Part shown: positions 1 to 8,088 of the stretch, piece by piece | Layout: every line of letters starts with the position of its first letter | Position numbering within the stretch: position 1 is the stretch's first letter | Source of the DNA: Mesorhizobium loti CJ3sym | Lineage (GTDB): Bacteria > Pseudomonadota > Alphaproteobacteria > Rhizobiales > Rhizobiaceae | Direction: 5' to 3' | Assembly: GCF_000472785.1 (NCBI RefSeq) | Contig: NZ_AXAL01000015.1 | Span: 62,001 to 126,000, forward strand | DNA: 64,000 bases | Made by a program: the position numbers and the translations under genes | Notes under the pieces: model-generated | What the model was told of the DNA's origin: nothing | Seen by the model: the letters and a program-made list of their open reading frames with translations, nothing else | Database searches by the model: none

Positions 1-89
1 TCACGAATTCCGTGAATTATCCGAGTTTTCTGGGTAGCGCTCGCGATGGCCATCTGACCCGGTTTCTGAGGGAGACCGACAATGCGTGA
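1..89 (+). CDS. 3' end of an upstream phage gene (partial)
   Basis: Only one of the three forward frames is open from the window edge. It is entered at base 3 and ends in TGA at 87-89, giving about 28 C-terminal residues ending LRETDNA. It overlaps the next gene's ATG at 82 by 8 bases, the usual coupling in phage structural operons. The product cannot be recognised from this tail; a portal or terminase would be expected upstream of a prohead protease, but that is inference from gene order. Bases 1-15 also form a short dyad (TCACG/CGTGA). Confidence 0.45.
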   Translation, partial: TNSVNYPSFLGSARDGHLTRFLRETDNA

Positions 90-279
90 GACCGCAGTAA
101 GCGAACGAAGCGACAAGCGCAGACGCGTCACTTATGCGGGCAAAACGTCGACGCGAAGCGACTTCGATCCCAAGAAGTTCGCACTTTCATTGATCGAAAA
201 ACGCGTGAAGAAGCCTGGAATTGAGGAGCGTGAGGCTCGCTTGCGTAGAGCGGAGGCGGCCGTTGCTGCAGCCAATTGA
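82..279 (+). CDS. small phage protein upstream of prohead protease
   Basis: A 65-residue, very basic N-terminus (SDKRRR) is followed by a charged helical C-terminus rich in Glu, Arg and Ala. The ATG follows a GGGAG ribosome site with good spacing. The gene overlaps both neighbours: the upstream tail by 8 bases and the protease start by 17. I do not recognise a domain. Position between an upstream head gene and the protease suggests a head-module accessory or a small DNA-binding or scaffold-like protein; this is not established. Confidence 0.55.
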   Translation: MRETAVSERSDKRRRVTYAGKTSTRSDFDPKKFALSLIEKRVKKPGIEEREARLRRAEAAVAAAN

Positions 280-826
280 GATTCGCACTGGCGACGTGGC
301 CTTCGCGGGGACCACCGCTCGAGGCCATGCCGCTGTATTTAATACTTGGACGCGGATTGCGGGGCTTTTCGATGAGCGCCTAGACCCGTCGTGCTTCACT
401 CGCACCCTAAAGCAGCAGCCAGACGTTCTGGCTCTCTGGAATCATTCGCCTGACGCACTTCTTGGCAGAACGACGGCAGGAACCCTGCGATTGGCAACAG
501 ACAGTAAGGGCCTTAGCTTCGAACTGGATCTTGACCCGAGGTCGCCGACTGGCGCCCTTGCTCTCTCGGCAATAGAGAGAGGTGACGCGCACGGCTGTTC
601 GTTCGGCTTCAGCGTCTTAGGCGAAAGCTGGGAAGACGATGACAGTTGGGAGCGTCCGCGGCGTACTATCACCGACGTGGCTTTGTACGAAATAACCGTC
701 ACACCAACACCGGCCTACGAAACGACAACCGCCAGCTTGCGGTCGGACAGCCCGAACGCCGCAAACGCCCGGCGCCGAGTCATAGAAAAAGCCGAGGCGG
801 CGATGAGGCTGCGCGGCATCAGGTAG
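263..826 (+). CDS. HK97-family prohead protease
   Basis: This is the capsid maturation protease that cleaves the scaffold part of the major capsid protein in HK97-like phages. Family features are the early GHAAVFNTW segment, the LWNHSPDALLGR block with the conserved His, the DARGDAHGCSFGF-like block (here IERGDAHGCSFGF) with the Ser, and the DVALYEITVTPTPAY block near the C-terminus. The frame is open from a TTG at 221. The TTG at 263 is preferred because GGAGG lies 6 bases before it and the protein then starts directly with the family's beta strand (LLQPIEIR). That gives about 187 residues, normal for the family. No capsid gene follows, so its substrate is missing from this window. Confidence 0.85.
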   Translation: MLQPIEIRTGDVAFAGTTARGHAAVFNTWTRIAGLFDERLDPSCFTRTLKQQPDVLALWNHSPDALLGRTTAGTLRLATDSKGLSFELDLDPRSPTGALALSAIERGDAHGCSFGFSVLGESWEDDDSWERPRRTITDVALYEITVTPTPAYETTTASLRSDSPNAANARRRVIEKAEAAMRLRGIR

Positions 827-903
827 GGGTGTCCCGCAGCCTAACCCGTCTGCCGGCGGTACCGGCGGGGGCGATGCGGCGGGCAGATCAGATCTCCCGA
901 AAA

Positions 904-1509
904 TCACGGTCGATTGCTCTGGTATGGGTGGTTCGGTGGCGGGGGATACGATATCTGCTCGAGAAATATTTCATGCCATGGCCGCATCTTGGGGTTACCC
1001 AAAGATGAGAGAGATGGGTCTTTCATATGAATAGCGAAACGGTAGGCCAGTACGGCGAAGAAATCCGCTCTTCTGGTGAAATCTAATATTTCGTGCTTAT
1101 AAAACTCACCTCCGGCGAATACGTCTGGATGAGACGTCAGCAAAATGTCCCTTTCAGGATTGAAATCCTTACCGCCTGTATGAGAGTGAACCGCAATCCA
1201 ATGGACGATCTTATTTCTAGTGCTGCTGATACCCTTAAGACTCTCAATTAAGGAGTCGAAGAATTTGTTGTACTTGTCGCCGTGAGTTAGATTGAGCAAT
1301 TGTTTCATGGTGCTCATTCTTACCTGGTTGGTGGCGAAAGACGCGAACATTGCGTAGGCTTTTTGAATGTCGGTTCCAGAAATGGCCGCGAAAATCATAG
1401 CAAGATGGCTTTCAAGGCGGGCATATTCGTTGATCGCTTTAGATCGCGCGATAGAGAACACGTCGTCGGCCTCTTTACGGGCTGCATTCTCTATCTGTGG
1501 GTCGGTCAT
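904..1509 (-). CDS. HEPN-like helical protein, prophage cargo gene
   Basis: A 201-residue, mostly alpha-helical protein encoded against the surrounding phage genes, in visibly AT-richer sequence with different codon use. Residues about 95-110 read SSTRNKIVHWIAV, which contains an R-x4-H motif with Asn after the Arg, the signature of HEPN ribonuclease domains. Two long N-terminal helices precede it, as in HEPN folds. Such genes often occur as phage or defence-island cargo and can act as RNases or as non-catalytic helical modules. The C-terminus is proline-rich (YPPPPNHPYQ). It sits exactly where the capsid genes would be expected. The gene is well supported; the HEPN assignment rests on one motif and predicted helicity. 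Confidence 0.6.
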   Translation of the reverse strand: MTDPQIENAARKEADDVFSIARSKAINEYARLESHLAMIFAAISGTDIQKAYAMFASFATNQVRMSTMKQLLNLTHGDKYNKFFDSLIESLKGISSTRNKIVHWIAVHSHTGGKDFNPERDILLTSHPDVFAGGEFYKHEILDFTRRADFFAVLAYRFAIHMKDPSLSSLGNPKMRPWHEIFLEQISYPPPPNHPYQSNRP

Positions 1510-1864
1510 TTCATACCTTTAAAGGTGGTGGCCCGGATGTGTGGGACTCATCAGCTTGCAGGAGGCGCGAGACTCGCCGAATAACCCCGCGCCTCCCGTT
1601 AGGCACTTACTGCTTAGTCATCATAGTGTGTGTCTGGACGATCATCAAAAGTATGACCGCCATCTCGTAGTACGTCAGGAAGAACACCCTCCCTTCAGCC
1701 TTGGGAAATTTCCTCCGCCTGCCTCAAACAGGCGGGGGATGGCTGCAAAATTCGGATCGACGCACCCCGGCCTGCGCTTTTCTCCTCACCGTCCTTAGCC
1801 CCTCAGCAATTACGATACTGGACCTATTGGCGTCCGGGTCAATGCCACTCCCAAAGGAATCCCC
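1510..1864. other. 355-base non-coding stretch with two hairpins
   Basis: No convincing standard-length gene is seen here. Two inverted repeats are present: a 9-bp perfect stem at 1561-1569/1588-1596 (GGAGGCGCG/CGCGCCTCC) and a 7-bp stem at 1715-1721/1729-1735 (CCGCCTG/CAGGCGG). Neither is followed by a T run, so they are not classic terminators. A very short hydrophobic reading frame lies between them on the minus strand and is listed separately. An AAGGA ribosome site just before 1865 serves the next gene. Confidence 0.6.
1607..1687 (-). CDS. possible 26-residue hydrophobic peptide
   Basis: A GTG-started frame of 26 codons ends in TAA and encodes a single hydrophobic segment (YYEMAVILLMIVQ) that could span a membrane. 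GGGAGG abuts the GTG directly, so ribosome-site spacing is poor. It could be a small phage membrane peptide or chance. It is kept because hydrophobic composition is unusual for a random frame in this GC-rich setting, but support is weak. Confidence 0.2.
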   Translation of the reverse strand: MFFLTYYEMAVILLMIVQTHTMMTKQ

Positions 1865-2128
1865 ATGACCAAACCACGCGCAACCGCGCGGCGCACCCGC
1901 GCGCCCAAAATCGACCCAGACCAAGCGCTGCTAGACGCGCTCGAAAACGCCATCACCTCCACCGCAACGGCCGGTCACATCGCCGCCTTGCGCGGCTACG
2001 GCTTCAGCGACCCGTACATCGCGGCCAGCCTATTGGCCGGCGTGCAGACCCTGATCCGGGGGATGCCCAACAAGGCGCCCTGGTCGACGCTCCTGTCCCA
2101 AATGGCGGAGGATATCCGCGGTGAGTGA
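1865..2128 (+). CDS. small phage tail-region protein
   Basis: An 87-residue protein with a basic Pro/Arg/Lys-rich start (residues 1-16) and a helical body (residues 20-87). AAGGA lies upstream of the ATG, and its last 8 bases overlap the tape-measure gene. Small genes directly before a tape-measure gene are typically tail assembly chaperones, but I see no diagnostic motif and no slippery frameshift site that would join it to a longer product. Treat it as a hypothetical tail-module protein. Confidence 0.6.
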   Translation: MTKPRATARRTRAPKIDPDQALLDALENAITSTATAGHIAALRGYGFSDPYIAASLLAGVQTLIRGMPNKAPWSTLLSQMAEDIRGE

Positions 2129-3971
2129 CAGGACCGACGACCTTATAATCTCCGTAAGCACCGACGTCTCAACGGTCAAACGCCAACTGACGCAACTCGG
2201 CCAGGATATCGGCCAAGTCACCAGCAAAATCTCGAACCAATTCGAGGCGATGAGCAAGGGCATCGATCAGTCGTTCTCGCCAGTGCAGCGGCGGATCAAT
2301 GACATGGTGGGCATTCCATACACCGGCAAGGTGAAGGAATGGACTGGCGCCCTAGCTGGCTTCGGCAAGGAATTGGACCATGCCGGCGGACATGCTGCCG
2401 GTAGCGCCACGCAGATGATGGCGCTTCAGCACTCTGCCCGTTCGATGATCGAACAGCTTGCGCTTGGCACGTCGCCCTTACAGGCGCTTACCGCGCAGTT
2501 TAGCCATCTGTCCTTCGTCGCATCACAGCCAGGCGGTCTAACTGGCGCACTGAAGACGGCCGGCACAACCGCATTGGGGTTGGTCACAAAATTCCCCTAT
2601 GTAACTGCCGCTATTGCCGCAGCTGGCGCAGCGTTTGCGGCTTACGAATTGATTGGCGGCAAAAGCGTTGAGACGCTTGATGAAATTATCAAGAAGCATG
2701 CCGACAACATTCTTCTTCTGGGGGATGCCTACGACCAAGTTGTAGGCAAGCAGCAGAAATACGCGCTTGTCAGCGGCGCGACCGTCAACCTGCTCAATGA
2801 TAGCGATGCAGCCAAGGTTAAAGCGAAGCTACAGGCCGCGATAGGTGACATCTTTGCGTCAGCCACAACCGGCAGCGTGGCCGGCGGCTACCGATCCTCG
2901 GTAAAGACGGCATTCGAGCCGTTTCAGGACGCGATTAAAGACCTTCAGAATAGCGCTCGAGATACAAGCGCACTGCAAAAATTCTTGGCCGCAGTCACTG
3001 CAATTTCGGCGGTCAACCCGGACTTCAAAGACATTGGCGCACAGCTTGCTGAACTGTCGAGAGGTGCTCTGCTAGCGGCAGGCGAACTGCCAGGAGTCAC
3101 CGCAAAAGTCACGCCGCTTGACGATGCGTTCGGTCTTTTGAAGGCAGCGATCGACGACATTAAGTCCGACGATCTTCGCAAACAGCTCCAAGCGATGATG
3201 GACGACGCCAAGAACGGCAAGGGGAGCATCGACGATGTTACGGCCGCGCTTGCCACGCTGAGCGGCGCAAATCTCGACCTCGCTGGCCCCATGTCCGCGC
3301 TCCAAGCTCTGTTCAAGGCGGCTGTGCAAGCCCGTGATGCGGTCGGGAACGTTCAGGTTCTGTCACCACTTGGAACCATTCCGCCAGTCTACAGCGGCGG
3401 CGGAAAGTTCCAGAACGAAGACCAGGTCCAGACCGATCGCGCCAACGCGACCAAGTCGCAGTACCAAATAGAACTTGAAAAAGGAGCCAAACACAGCGGC
3501 TCCAAAGCCCCCAAGAAAACCGCAGCCGACCAGTTCGACAACGACCTTCAGGCAATCCAAGATCGCACGGCCGCGCTTACTCAAGAGCAGGCTTCACTCG
3601 GTTTGACTTACGAAGCCCAGCAGAAACGCCAGATCAGCCTGCAACTTGAGCAGACTGCACTGAAGCAGGTGCGCGAAGAGGCCCGCAAAAAGGGCGATAC
3701 TGACTGGCAGAATGCGCAGTTGACGCCAGACCAGATCGCGAAGATCGATGCCGTTTCCGAGGCGTACGCGCGTGAGGCCGAGGCGCTTAAGAAGGCGCAG
3801 GCAATCCAACAACTGCAGCGCGATGTGCTGCAGACAGCGTTCGACGATCTTCGGAGCTCGCTTGAGCAAGGGCAACTGAATTGGAAGACGTTCGGCAAGG
3901 TCGCCGAGGACGTGCTCGACCGCATTACCGCCGACGTTTTCAAAATCGATTTTGAAGGGATCTCACAATGA
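2121..3971 (+). CDS. tail tape-measure-like protein, probably C-terminally shortened
   Basis: A 616-residue protein of tape-measure type. Residues 1-60 are helical with Gln-rich heptads (VSTDVSTVKRQLTQLGQDIG); about 95-135 resemble the prophage tail-length family (HSARSMIEQLALGTSPLQALTAQF); about 150-175 are a hydrophobic Ala-rich segment; about 440-560 are a long coiled coil rich in Gln, Glu and Lys. The family sets tail length and assists DNA entry. The protein stops in the WKTFGKVAEDVLDRI region, where relatives normally continue into a Gly-rich C-terminus, so a deletion is likely. Its stop overlaps the next ATG (ATGA). Neighbouring tube and connector genes are absent. Confidence 0.7.
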   Translation: MSDRTDDLIISVSTDVSTVKRQLTQLGQDIGQVTSKISNQFEAMSKGIDQSFSPVQRRINDMVGIPYTGKVKEWTGALAGFGKELDHAGGHAAGSATQMMALQHSARSMIEQLALGTSPLQALTAQFSHLSFVASQPGGLTGALKTAGTTALGLVTKFPYVTAAIAAAGAAFAAYELIGGKSVETLDEIIKKHADNILLLGDAYDQVVGKQQKYALVSGATVNLLNDSDAAKVKAKLQAAIGDIFASATTGSVAGGYRSSVKTAFEPFQDAIKDLQNSARDTSALQKFLAAVTAISAVNPDFKDIGAQLAELSRGALLAAGELPGVTAKVTPLDDAFGLLKAAIDDIKSDDLRKQLQAMMDDAKNGKGSIDDVTAALATLSGANLDLAGPMSALQALFKAAVQARDAVGNVQVLSPLGTIPPVYSGGGKFQNEDQVQTDRANATKSQYQIELEKGAKHSGSKAPKKTAADQFDNDLQAIQDRTAALTQEQASLGLTYEAQQKRQISLQLEQTALKQVREEARKKGDTDWQNAQLTPDQIAKIDAVSEAYAREAEALKKAQAIQQLQRDVLQTAFDDLRSSLEQGQLNWKTFGKVAEDVLDRITADVFKIDFEGISQ

Positions 3972-4738
3972 GCGCATTCATCGCCGGAGTCGGCGAGCAC
4001 TCCGCCATCCTTATAACCGACGCCGCCGCCTATGATGCTGGCGGCACTGTGGTTGCAATCGCCCCAAAGGTCACAACGGGCAAGGTGTCTCCTATCGCCG
4101 TAACGACGCGCGGCGCGCACGTTCTGGGAATGAGGTTACAGCAGGCAATATGCGACCAGGCCGACCAGTTCGGCGTCGACTATGCGCTAGAGAACTTCGC
4201 CCGCGAGTTCCCCCGAGTTGGCATCGCTCGTCACGGCAGCGTGGACATGGTTCATGTCCACATCATCGCCTGGTCCCTGACGCATGGCGCCATCCAACTG
4301 TCGGCACATAACTGCCCGCACGCTTTCGGCGACGGGCAAGAGCCGCTTGTCGTCACGGCGCCGGCCGGCCACTACATCGCAGGCACCCACATTGACCAGG
4401 CCGGCCTTACCGCCTCTGGCATGCGCAAGCGGCATGAAGGTGAGGACTTGGTGCCGTACCTGACCGTCGAGGGCGTAAAGCTCATGGAAGCGATGCGGCT
4501 GGCGCCAGCGAAGCCCATAGAGGGCGATTCATGGGCGGGCGAGCAATATCTAATCGGCGGCCATATCGACGTAACTGTCGTGGAAATGCTTGGCGCCAAG
4601 ACGGAGACGGTTAGGACGTGGCCGGATGTGGTCGGTCAGAAGATCGTGCCGTCCGTGGAAGCCGCGCTGTCGAACATCAACGCATTGCTCGGCGCCTTCG
4701 TGGCGCGCACTGCCGCGCGTAAGTCGCGCAAACAATAA
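3968..4738 (+). CDS. phage protein resembling an Ntn-hydrolase (proteasome-like) fold
   Basis: A 256-residue protein. Residues 14-50 (AILITDAAAYDAGGTVVAIA, then PKVTTG and IAVTTRG) follow the pattern of strand pairs and turns seen in Ntn-type hydrolases such as proteasome subunits: an Asp-containing strand, a Gly turn, a Lys-Val turn and a TTRG strand. Such proteins occur next to tail genes in several rhizobial prophages. The expected N-terminal nucleophile (Thr, Ser or Cys at a processed start) is not clear, so activity cannot be claimed. It is translationally coupled to the tape-measure gene and followed 12 bases later by the fibre gene. Confidence 0.5.
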   Translation: MSAFIAGVGEHSAILITDAAAYDAGGTVVAIAPKVTTGKVSPIAVTTRGAHVLGMRLQQAICDQADQFGVDYALENFAREFPRVGIARHGSVDMVHVHIIAWSLTHGAIQLSAHNCPHAFGDGQEPLVVTAPAGHYIAGTHIDQAGLTASGMRKRHEGEDLVPYLTVEGVKLMEAMRLAPAKPIEGDSWAGEQYLIGGHIDVTVVEMLGAKTETVRTWPDVVGQKIVPSVEAALSNINALLGAFVARTAARKSRKQ

Positions 4739-4750
4739 GGACTTCTCACA

Positions 4751-6682
4751 TTGTCATACTATTCAACGGGCACCGTAACGGTGACCGCCGGCAGCGCTGC
4801 GTTTGTCGGCGCCGGAACAGCATGGGCGGTGGCGCTTGTGGCCGGCGGTACGCTATGCATCGAGGCGGCAGGCAACCCAATGCCTATCGCGTCCATAACG
4901 GACGATACGCACGGCACTGCATCGGTCAAATGGACCGGCGCGAGCGGCACTTACAGCTACTCGATTGCATTAGAGAACGCTAACGCAGCCGCGATGGTGA
5001 ATGTTAATACCACCCTCTCGCGCGTGCTCGTGTCGCTCAGCCTTGCCGGCATCCATCCGGACTCGTCCGGCACACTTACGCAGCGCAATGCGCTTACGCT
5101 TAACAACACCAATGACGGCTATCTGTTCCTGCGCGCAGAGATTGGCGTCGAGTTCGCCTTCTATCGGTGGAATGGTAACACGCTCGCCTGGGAAGGCCCG
5201 TACATCTGGACGGGGCTTGCCGGCTCGGCGAGCGTTGTCGGCACCTCCACGACAAGCTTGGCAATCGCCACGGGCGCCAAGACCTTTACTGTGGTGGAAT
5301 CAGCCAGAGGTTGGGGAGCAGGCGCGCGCTTGCGCGCTTCGTCAAATGCGAACGCCGCAAACTTCATGGAGGGCACGGTCACCTCCTACAGCGCAAACAC
5401 GCTGGTGATGAATATTGACCTGATTGGCGGATCCGGCACGAAGACCGATTGGACCATTAATCTCGTCGGGCAGCCGGGCGCCGTCACCAGTGTCAATGGC
5501 GCGACGGGCGCGGTGTTTATTGAGGCTGTCACCCACGCAGCAACCAGTAAAGCGACGCCGGTTGATGCTGACGAACTGCCTCTGGTAGATAGTGCTGCGT
5601 CTAATATTCTGAAAAAGCTGACTTGGGCTAACCTGAAGGCGACGCTTCTCGCGGCCGCAACGTTTACAACTTCCTTGACCGGGCCGCTTTTGGTTGGCGG
5701 CACAGGCACTGGTTCTTCGCTTACTTTGCAGTCGACATCTGGTGTCGGAGCGACCGATTTTATCAGGTTTATGGTTGGCAACAACGGCGCGACGGAAGCG
5801 GCGAGGTTCGATACTTCTGGACACTTCGTTCTCGGCTCAACGACAAGTCAGGCAACAATCGCTGGCGGCCAGCCACCGTTTCAGGTCCATTCGCTAGGCC
5901 CGTTCACCTCCACATTCTACACTTGGGCCAACGCTCCAGCCGGCCCAATTTTCACCTATGCGAAGAGTCGCGGCGCTACGGTAGGTGCTCACACTATCGT
6001 CCAGAGTGGTGACACACTCGGCATAATGATCGGTGCGGGCAGCGACGGCACGCAGTTCATATCTGCTGGAGAAATCCGGTTCCTGAGCGACGGAACGCCA
6101 GGCACCAACGACATGCCGGGGCGCATCGCCTTCAGTGTCACACCAGATGGCACGGCAGCCGTTGTCGAAGCGCTGCGGATTTCGAACAATGGAGCTCTTG
6201 CTCACCGCAACAATGCACAAACGATCTTCGACCAGAACTCACATCTCGGCCTTCGCCAGTATGCCGCTGGTTCACTTCCTGCTCAATCGGCAGGCTTCTT
6301 CATCCAGTCGTCAGACGTTCTTGGCGGGGAGCTTGCATCCGATGGAGTGCAATGGATTTCGCCGGGTATGCTAGTCAAGAATGCCGTCACGGCGAACACG
6401 ACAATCAGCGTTCCGGCCGGCTGGTATATTGCCGACATTGTCTTTGCAAATACGACGGCCAACGCTGTCACAGGCGGCGTAAAGATCGGAACGACTTCTG
6501 GCGCGACCGATGTTGTCGCTGCTCAAGCCATCGCAGGCAGTGCTATCGGAAAAGTGCCCGATGCCTCAATTTTGAAGACCCTGTTCTCCCGTACCGCTGC
6601 ACAGACTCTCTTTATCCAGACCGTCACCTCGTGGAACGGCGCCAGTGTCGAACTCTCATTCAAACTTCGGAAGGCATTCTGA
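4751..6682 (+). CDS. phage tail fibre / receptor-binding-type protein
   Basis: A 643-residue protein rich in Gly, Ala, Ser and Thr with short beta-repeat-like segments. Residues 1-110 begin with STGTVTVTAGSAAFVGAGTA, a compact N-terminal module common in phage fibre and baseplate proteins. The block TSVNGATGAVFIEA near residue 245 matches the collagen/fibre-linker style motif (V-x-G-x-T-G-x-V). The C-terminal third has long beta-rich stretches and ends cleanly. The start is TTG at 4751 with AAGGA 9 bases upstream. It would bind the host surface. It is the last intact structural gene of the prophage in the window. Confidence 0.7.
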   Translation: MSYYSTGTVTVTAGSAAFVGAGTAWAVALVAGGTLCIEAAGNPMPIASITDDTHGTASVKWTGASGTYSYSIALENANAAAMVNVNTTLSRVLVSLSLAGIHPDSSGTLTQRNALTLNNTNDGYLFLRAEIGVEFAFYRWNGNTLAWEGPYIWTGLAGSASVVGTSTTSLAIATGAKTFTVVESARGWGAGARLRASSNANAANFMEGTVTSYSANTLVMNIDLIGGSGTKTDWTINLVGQPGAVTSVNGATGAVFIEAVTHAATSKATPVDADELPLVDSAASNILKKLTWANLKATLLAAATFTTSLTGPLLVGGTGTGSSLTLQSTSGVGATDFIRFMVGNNGATEAARFDTSGHFVLGSTTSQATIAGGQPPFQVHSLGPFTSTFYTWANAPAGPIFTYAKSRGATVGAHTIVQSGDTLGIMIGAGSDGTQFISAGEIRFLSDGTPGTNDMPGRIAFSVTPDGTAAVVEALRISNNGALAHRNNAQTIFDQNSHLGLRQYAAGSLPAQSAGFFIQSSDVLGGELASDGVQWISPGMLVKNAVTANTTISVPAGWYIADIVFANTTANAVTGGVKIGTTSGATDVVAAQAIAGSAIGKVPDASILKTLFSRTAAQTLFIQTVTSWNGASVELSFKLRKAF

Positions 6683-6711
6683 TGACCGCTATTACCCGCG
6701 AGGTGTCTTAG
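6682..6711 (+). pseudogene. start of a phage gene cut off after 9 codons
   Basis: An ATG overlaps the fibre stop (TGATG), which is standard phage coupling, but the frame ends in TAG after only nine codons (MTAITREVS). A coupled start with no gene behind it suggests that the next tail or lysis gene was deleted at about 6711. It could instead be a chance ATG. Confidence 0.35.
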
Positions 6712-7372
6712 AGAACTAAAGCGACGGCAGGACCAGCGCCCGCCCGCCTGGCAAACCACTGCTGTACGCCTGTGATGATTACGGCAGCCGAATGCCGTTA
6801 GTTTCGCGTTGGTCGAAGTTGGCCGGCGTCGTTGCCTGAAATGACGCCGGCCAGACGGTCCTGCAGGTCCGCCGCGCGAGCATGGGTATATGAGATCGCG
6901 ACTTATGTTCGATGTTGTTATCACTCATCGCGTATGGTTTTGGTCCGTCGTTGTGATCGATGCGTTTCGGTGTCGCAGATTTGCGATGCTCAAAATGATG
7001 ACCACCAAAATGGTGTGATTTAAAAATTGGGTGGTTGCGAAAAACGCAACGTGGCACCAAAATGGTTACACCTCCTTAAGTCGGAAACGGGAGATGGCTG
7101 TAACCATCTCCCGTCCTCCGGGGAGCCATCTGGTAAGACGGGGTTTGCGGATTAAGTCACTTGTTAGGAGACACCGCAAACCCCAACCAGTGATGTGCAA
7201 TATACTGCCAATCCGATCATGCCGCCCGCCAAGGCTGGCTTTTCCCACAAGGTTTTTGTTCCCTTTGTGTTCTTTTGGGAGTAAGGGCATGCAAGCGGCA
7301 GTAGCCGATTTACAATTGCCTATCATCGTAGGACTATATTCCTTGGGTCGGGCGAAAACGCTGGTGGGCGCC
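6712..7372. other. 661-base non-coding tract with clustered inverted repeats
   Basis: No protein gene is convincing here. The tract is packed with dyads. An 11-bp stem lies at 6820-6830/6843-6853 (TGGCCGGCGTC). The 13-base dyad CACCAAAATGGTG is at 7003-7015, and its 12-base core CACCAAAATGGT repeats at 7055-7066. GTTGCG/CGCAAC flank an A5 loop at about 7034-7050. An 11-bp hairpin lies at 7087-7097/7104-7114 (ACGGGAGATGG). An 11-bp inverted repeat lies at 7140-7150/7174-7184 (GGGGTTTGCGG). This may be an operator field, a structured RNA or a packaging/replication remnant. Confidence 0.6.
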
Positions 7373-7678
7373 ATGAAACCGATCGCGATTGCAATTCCGT
7401 TACTCTTCCTCGTGGTGCAGGCTCAAGCGCAAGAGCGCAGGGATATCGCCGGCCGGAGTTGCGCCGAAGTTCAGGCACTACTGAAGCAGGACGGCACCAC
7501 CGTCATTCGCTACCGCTCCATATTCAACCTCAGCCTGACGCGCTACGACCTCTATGTCAGCGGTCAGAAACAATGCGGTCCCGGTGAGGTGGCTTCCGGC
7601 GCAGGGGTGCCGACGACCGACACAGATTATTGCCCGGTCCATAAATGCATTGCGAGCAATCTCTTCGTGGCAAGGTAG
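7373..7678 (+). CDS. small secreted cysteine-containing protein
   Basis: The frame is open further upstream, but the ATG at 7373 starts a clear Sec signal peptide (MKPIAIAIPLLFLVVQAQAQ) with a likely cut after AQA. The mature part is about 80 residues with four Cys (SCAEV, KQCGPG, DYCPV, HKCIA), which could form two disulfides. Similar short exported proteins with a central YDLYVSG-like segment are common hypotheticals in Rhizobiales. It lies in the prophage as an apparent cargo gene. Function is unknown. Confidence 0.6.
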   Translation: MKPIAIAIPLLFLVVQAQAQERRDIAGRSCAEVQALLKQDGTTVIRYRSIFNLSLTRYDLYVSGQKQCGPGEVASGAGVPTTDTDYCPVHKCIASNLFVAR

Positions 7679-7819
7679 CCGGTCAGGTCGAGCCAATGAT
7701 CGCCGAAAGGTGGCCCGGCTTTTCTTTCACCGATCAGACTGCGTAGCGCCATTTACCGTTTGTTGACGATATTAGCGCGGGCTTACATACGGACATGCCT
7801 AGTAGCTCGTACATGGCTA

Positions 7820-7856
7820 AAGCCCCCGGCGCCCCCCCAGCGCTAGGGGCTTTTTG
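7820..7856 (+). terminator. rho-independent terminator
   Basis: The stem AAGCCCC (7820-7826) pairs with GGGGCTT (7846-7852), and TTTTT lies at the 3' side. It is positioned after the secreted-protein gene and would end plus-strand transcription. Confidence 0.7.
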
Positions 7857-7962
7857 TCAACGGAACCATTTCCTGTCACCTGCCGTTAGGTCAGTTGGAA
7901 GGGTATGCGCGCCATGATGATTGAAGATGTAGGCAAACAAGCCGCGCCCGGATAACGGCTTT

Positions 7963-8088
7963 GTGGTGCGTCGTCTGGTCGTTGAAACTGGCATCACCGC
8001 ACCACAAGCTATCGAGCTTATCGCCTTACTGGGGCTCAACTGGTCATCGCTAGTGCGAGAGGCCAAATTGTTGAACCCCGGACATTAG
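7963..8088 (+). CDS. small protein or 5'-truncated remnant
   Basis: A 41-codon frame starts with GTG at 7963 (a second GTG is at 7966) and ends in TAG. The product is helical with the pattern VVETGITAPQAIELIALLG followed by NWSSLVREAKLL. This resembles a family of short helix-turn-helix-like hypothetical proteins in Rhizobiales that are normally somewhat longer at the N-terminus. The same frame continues upstream only to a TAG at 7930-7932 with no ATG and no strong ribosome site, so the 5' end may be lost. It overlaps the stop of the convergent gene by 4 bases. Confidence 0.4.
   Translation: MVRRLVVETGITAPQAIELIALLGLNWSSLVREAKLLNPGH

Noticed and set aside
646..1008. A 120-codon frame following the prohead protease, possible capsid start
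   Set aside because: It overlaps the protease in another frame, is Arg-rich without capsid features, and ends inside the antisense HEPN-like gene.
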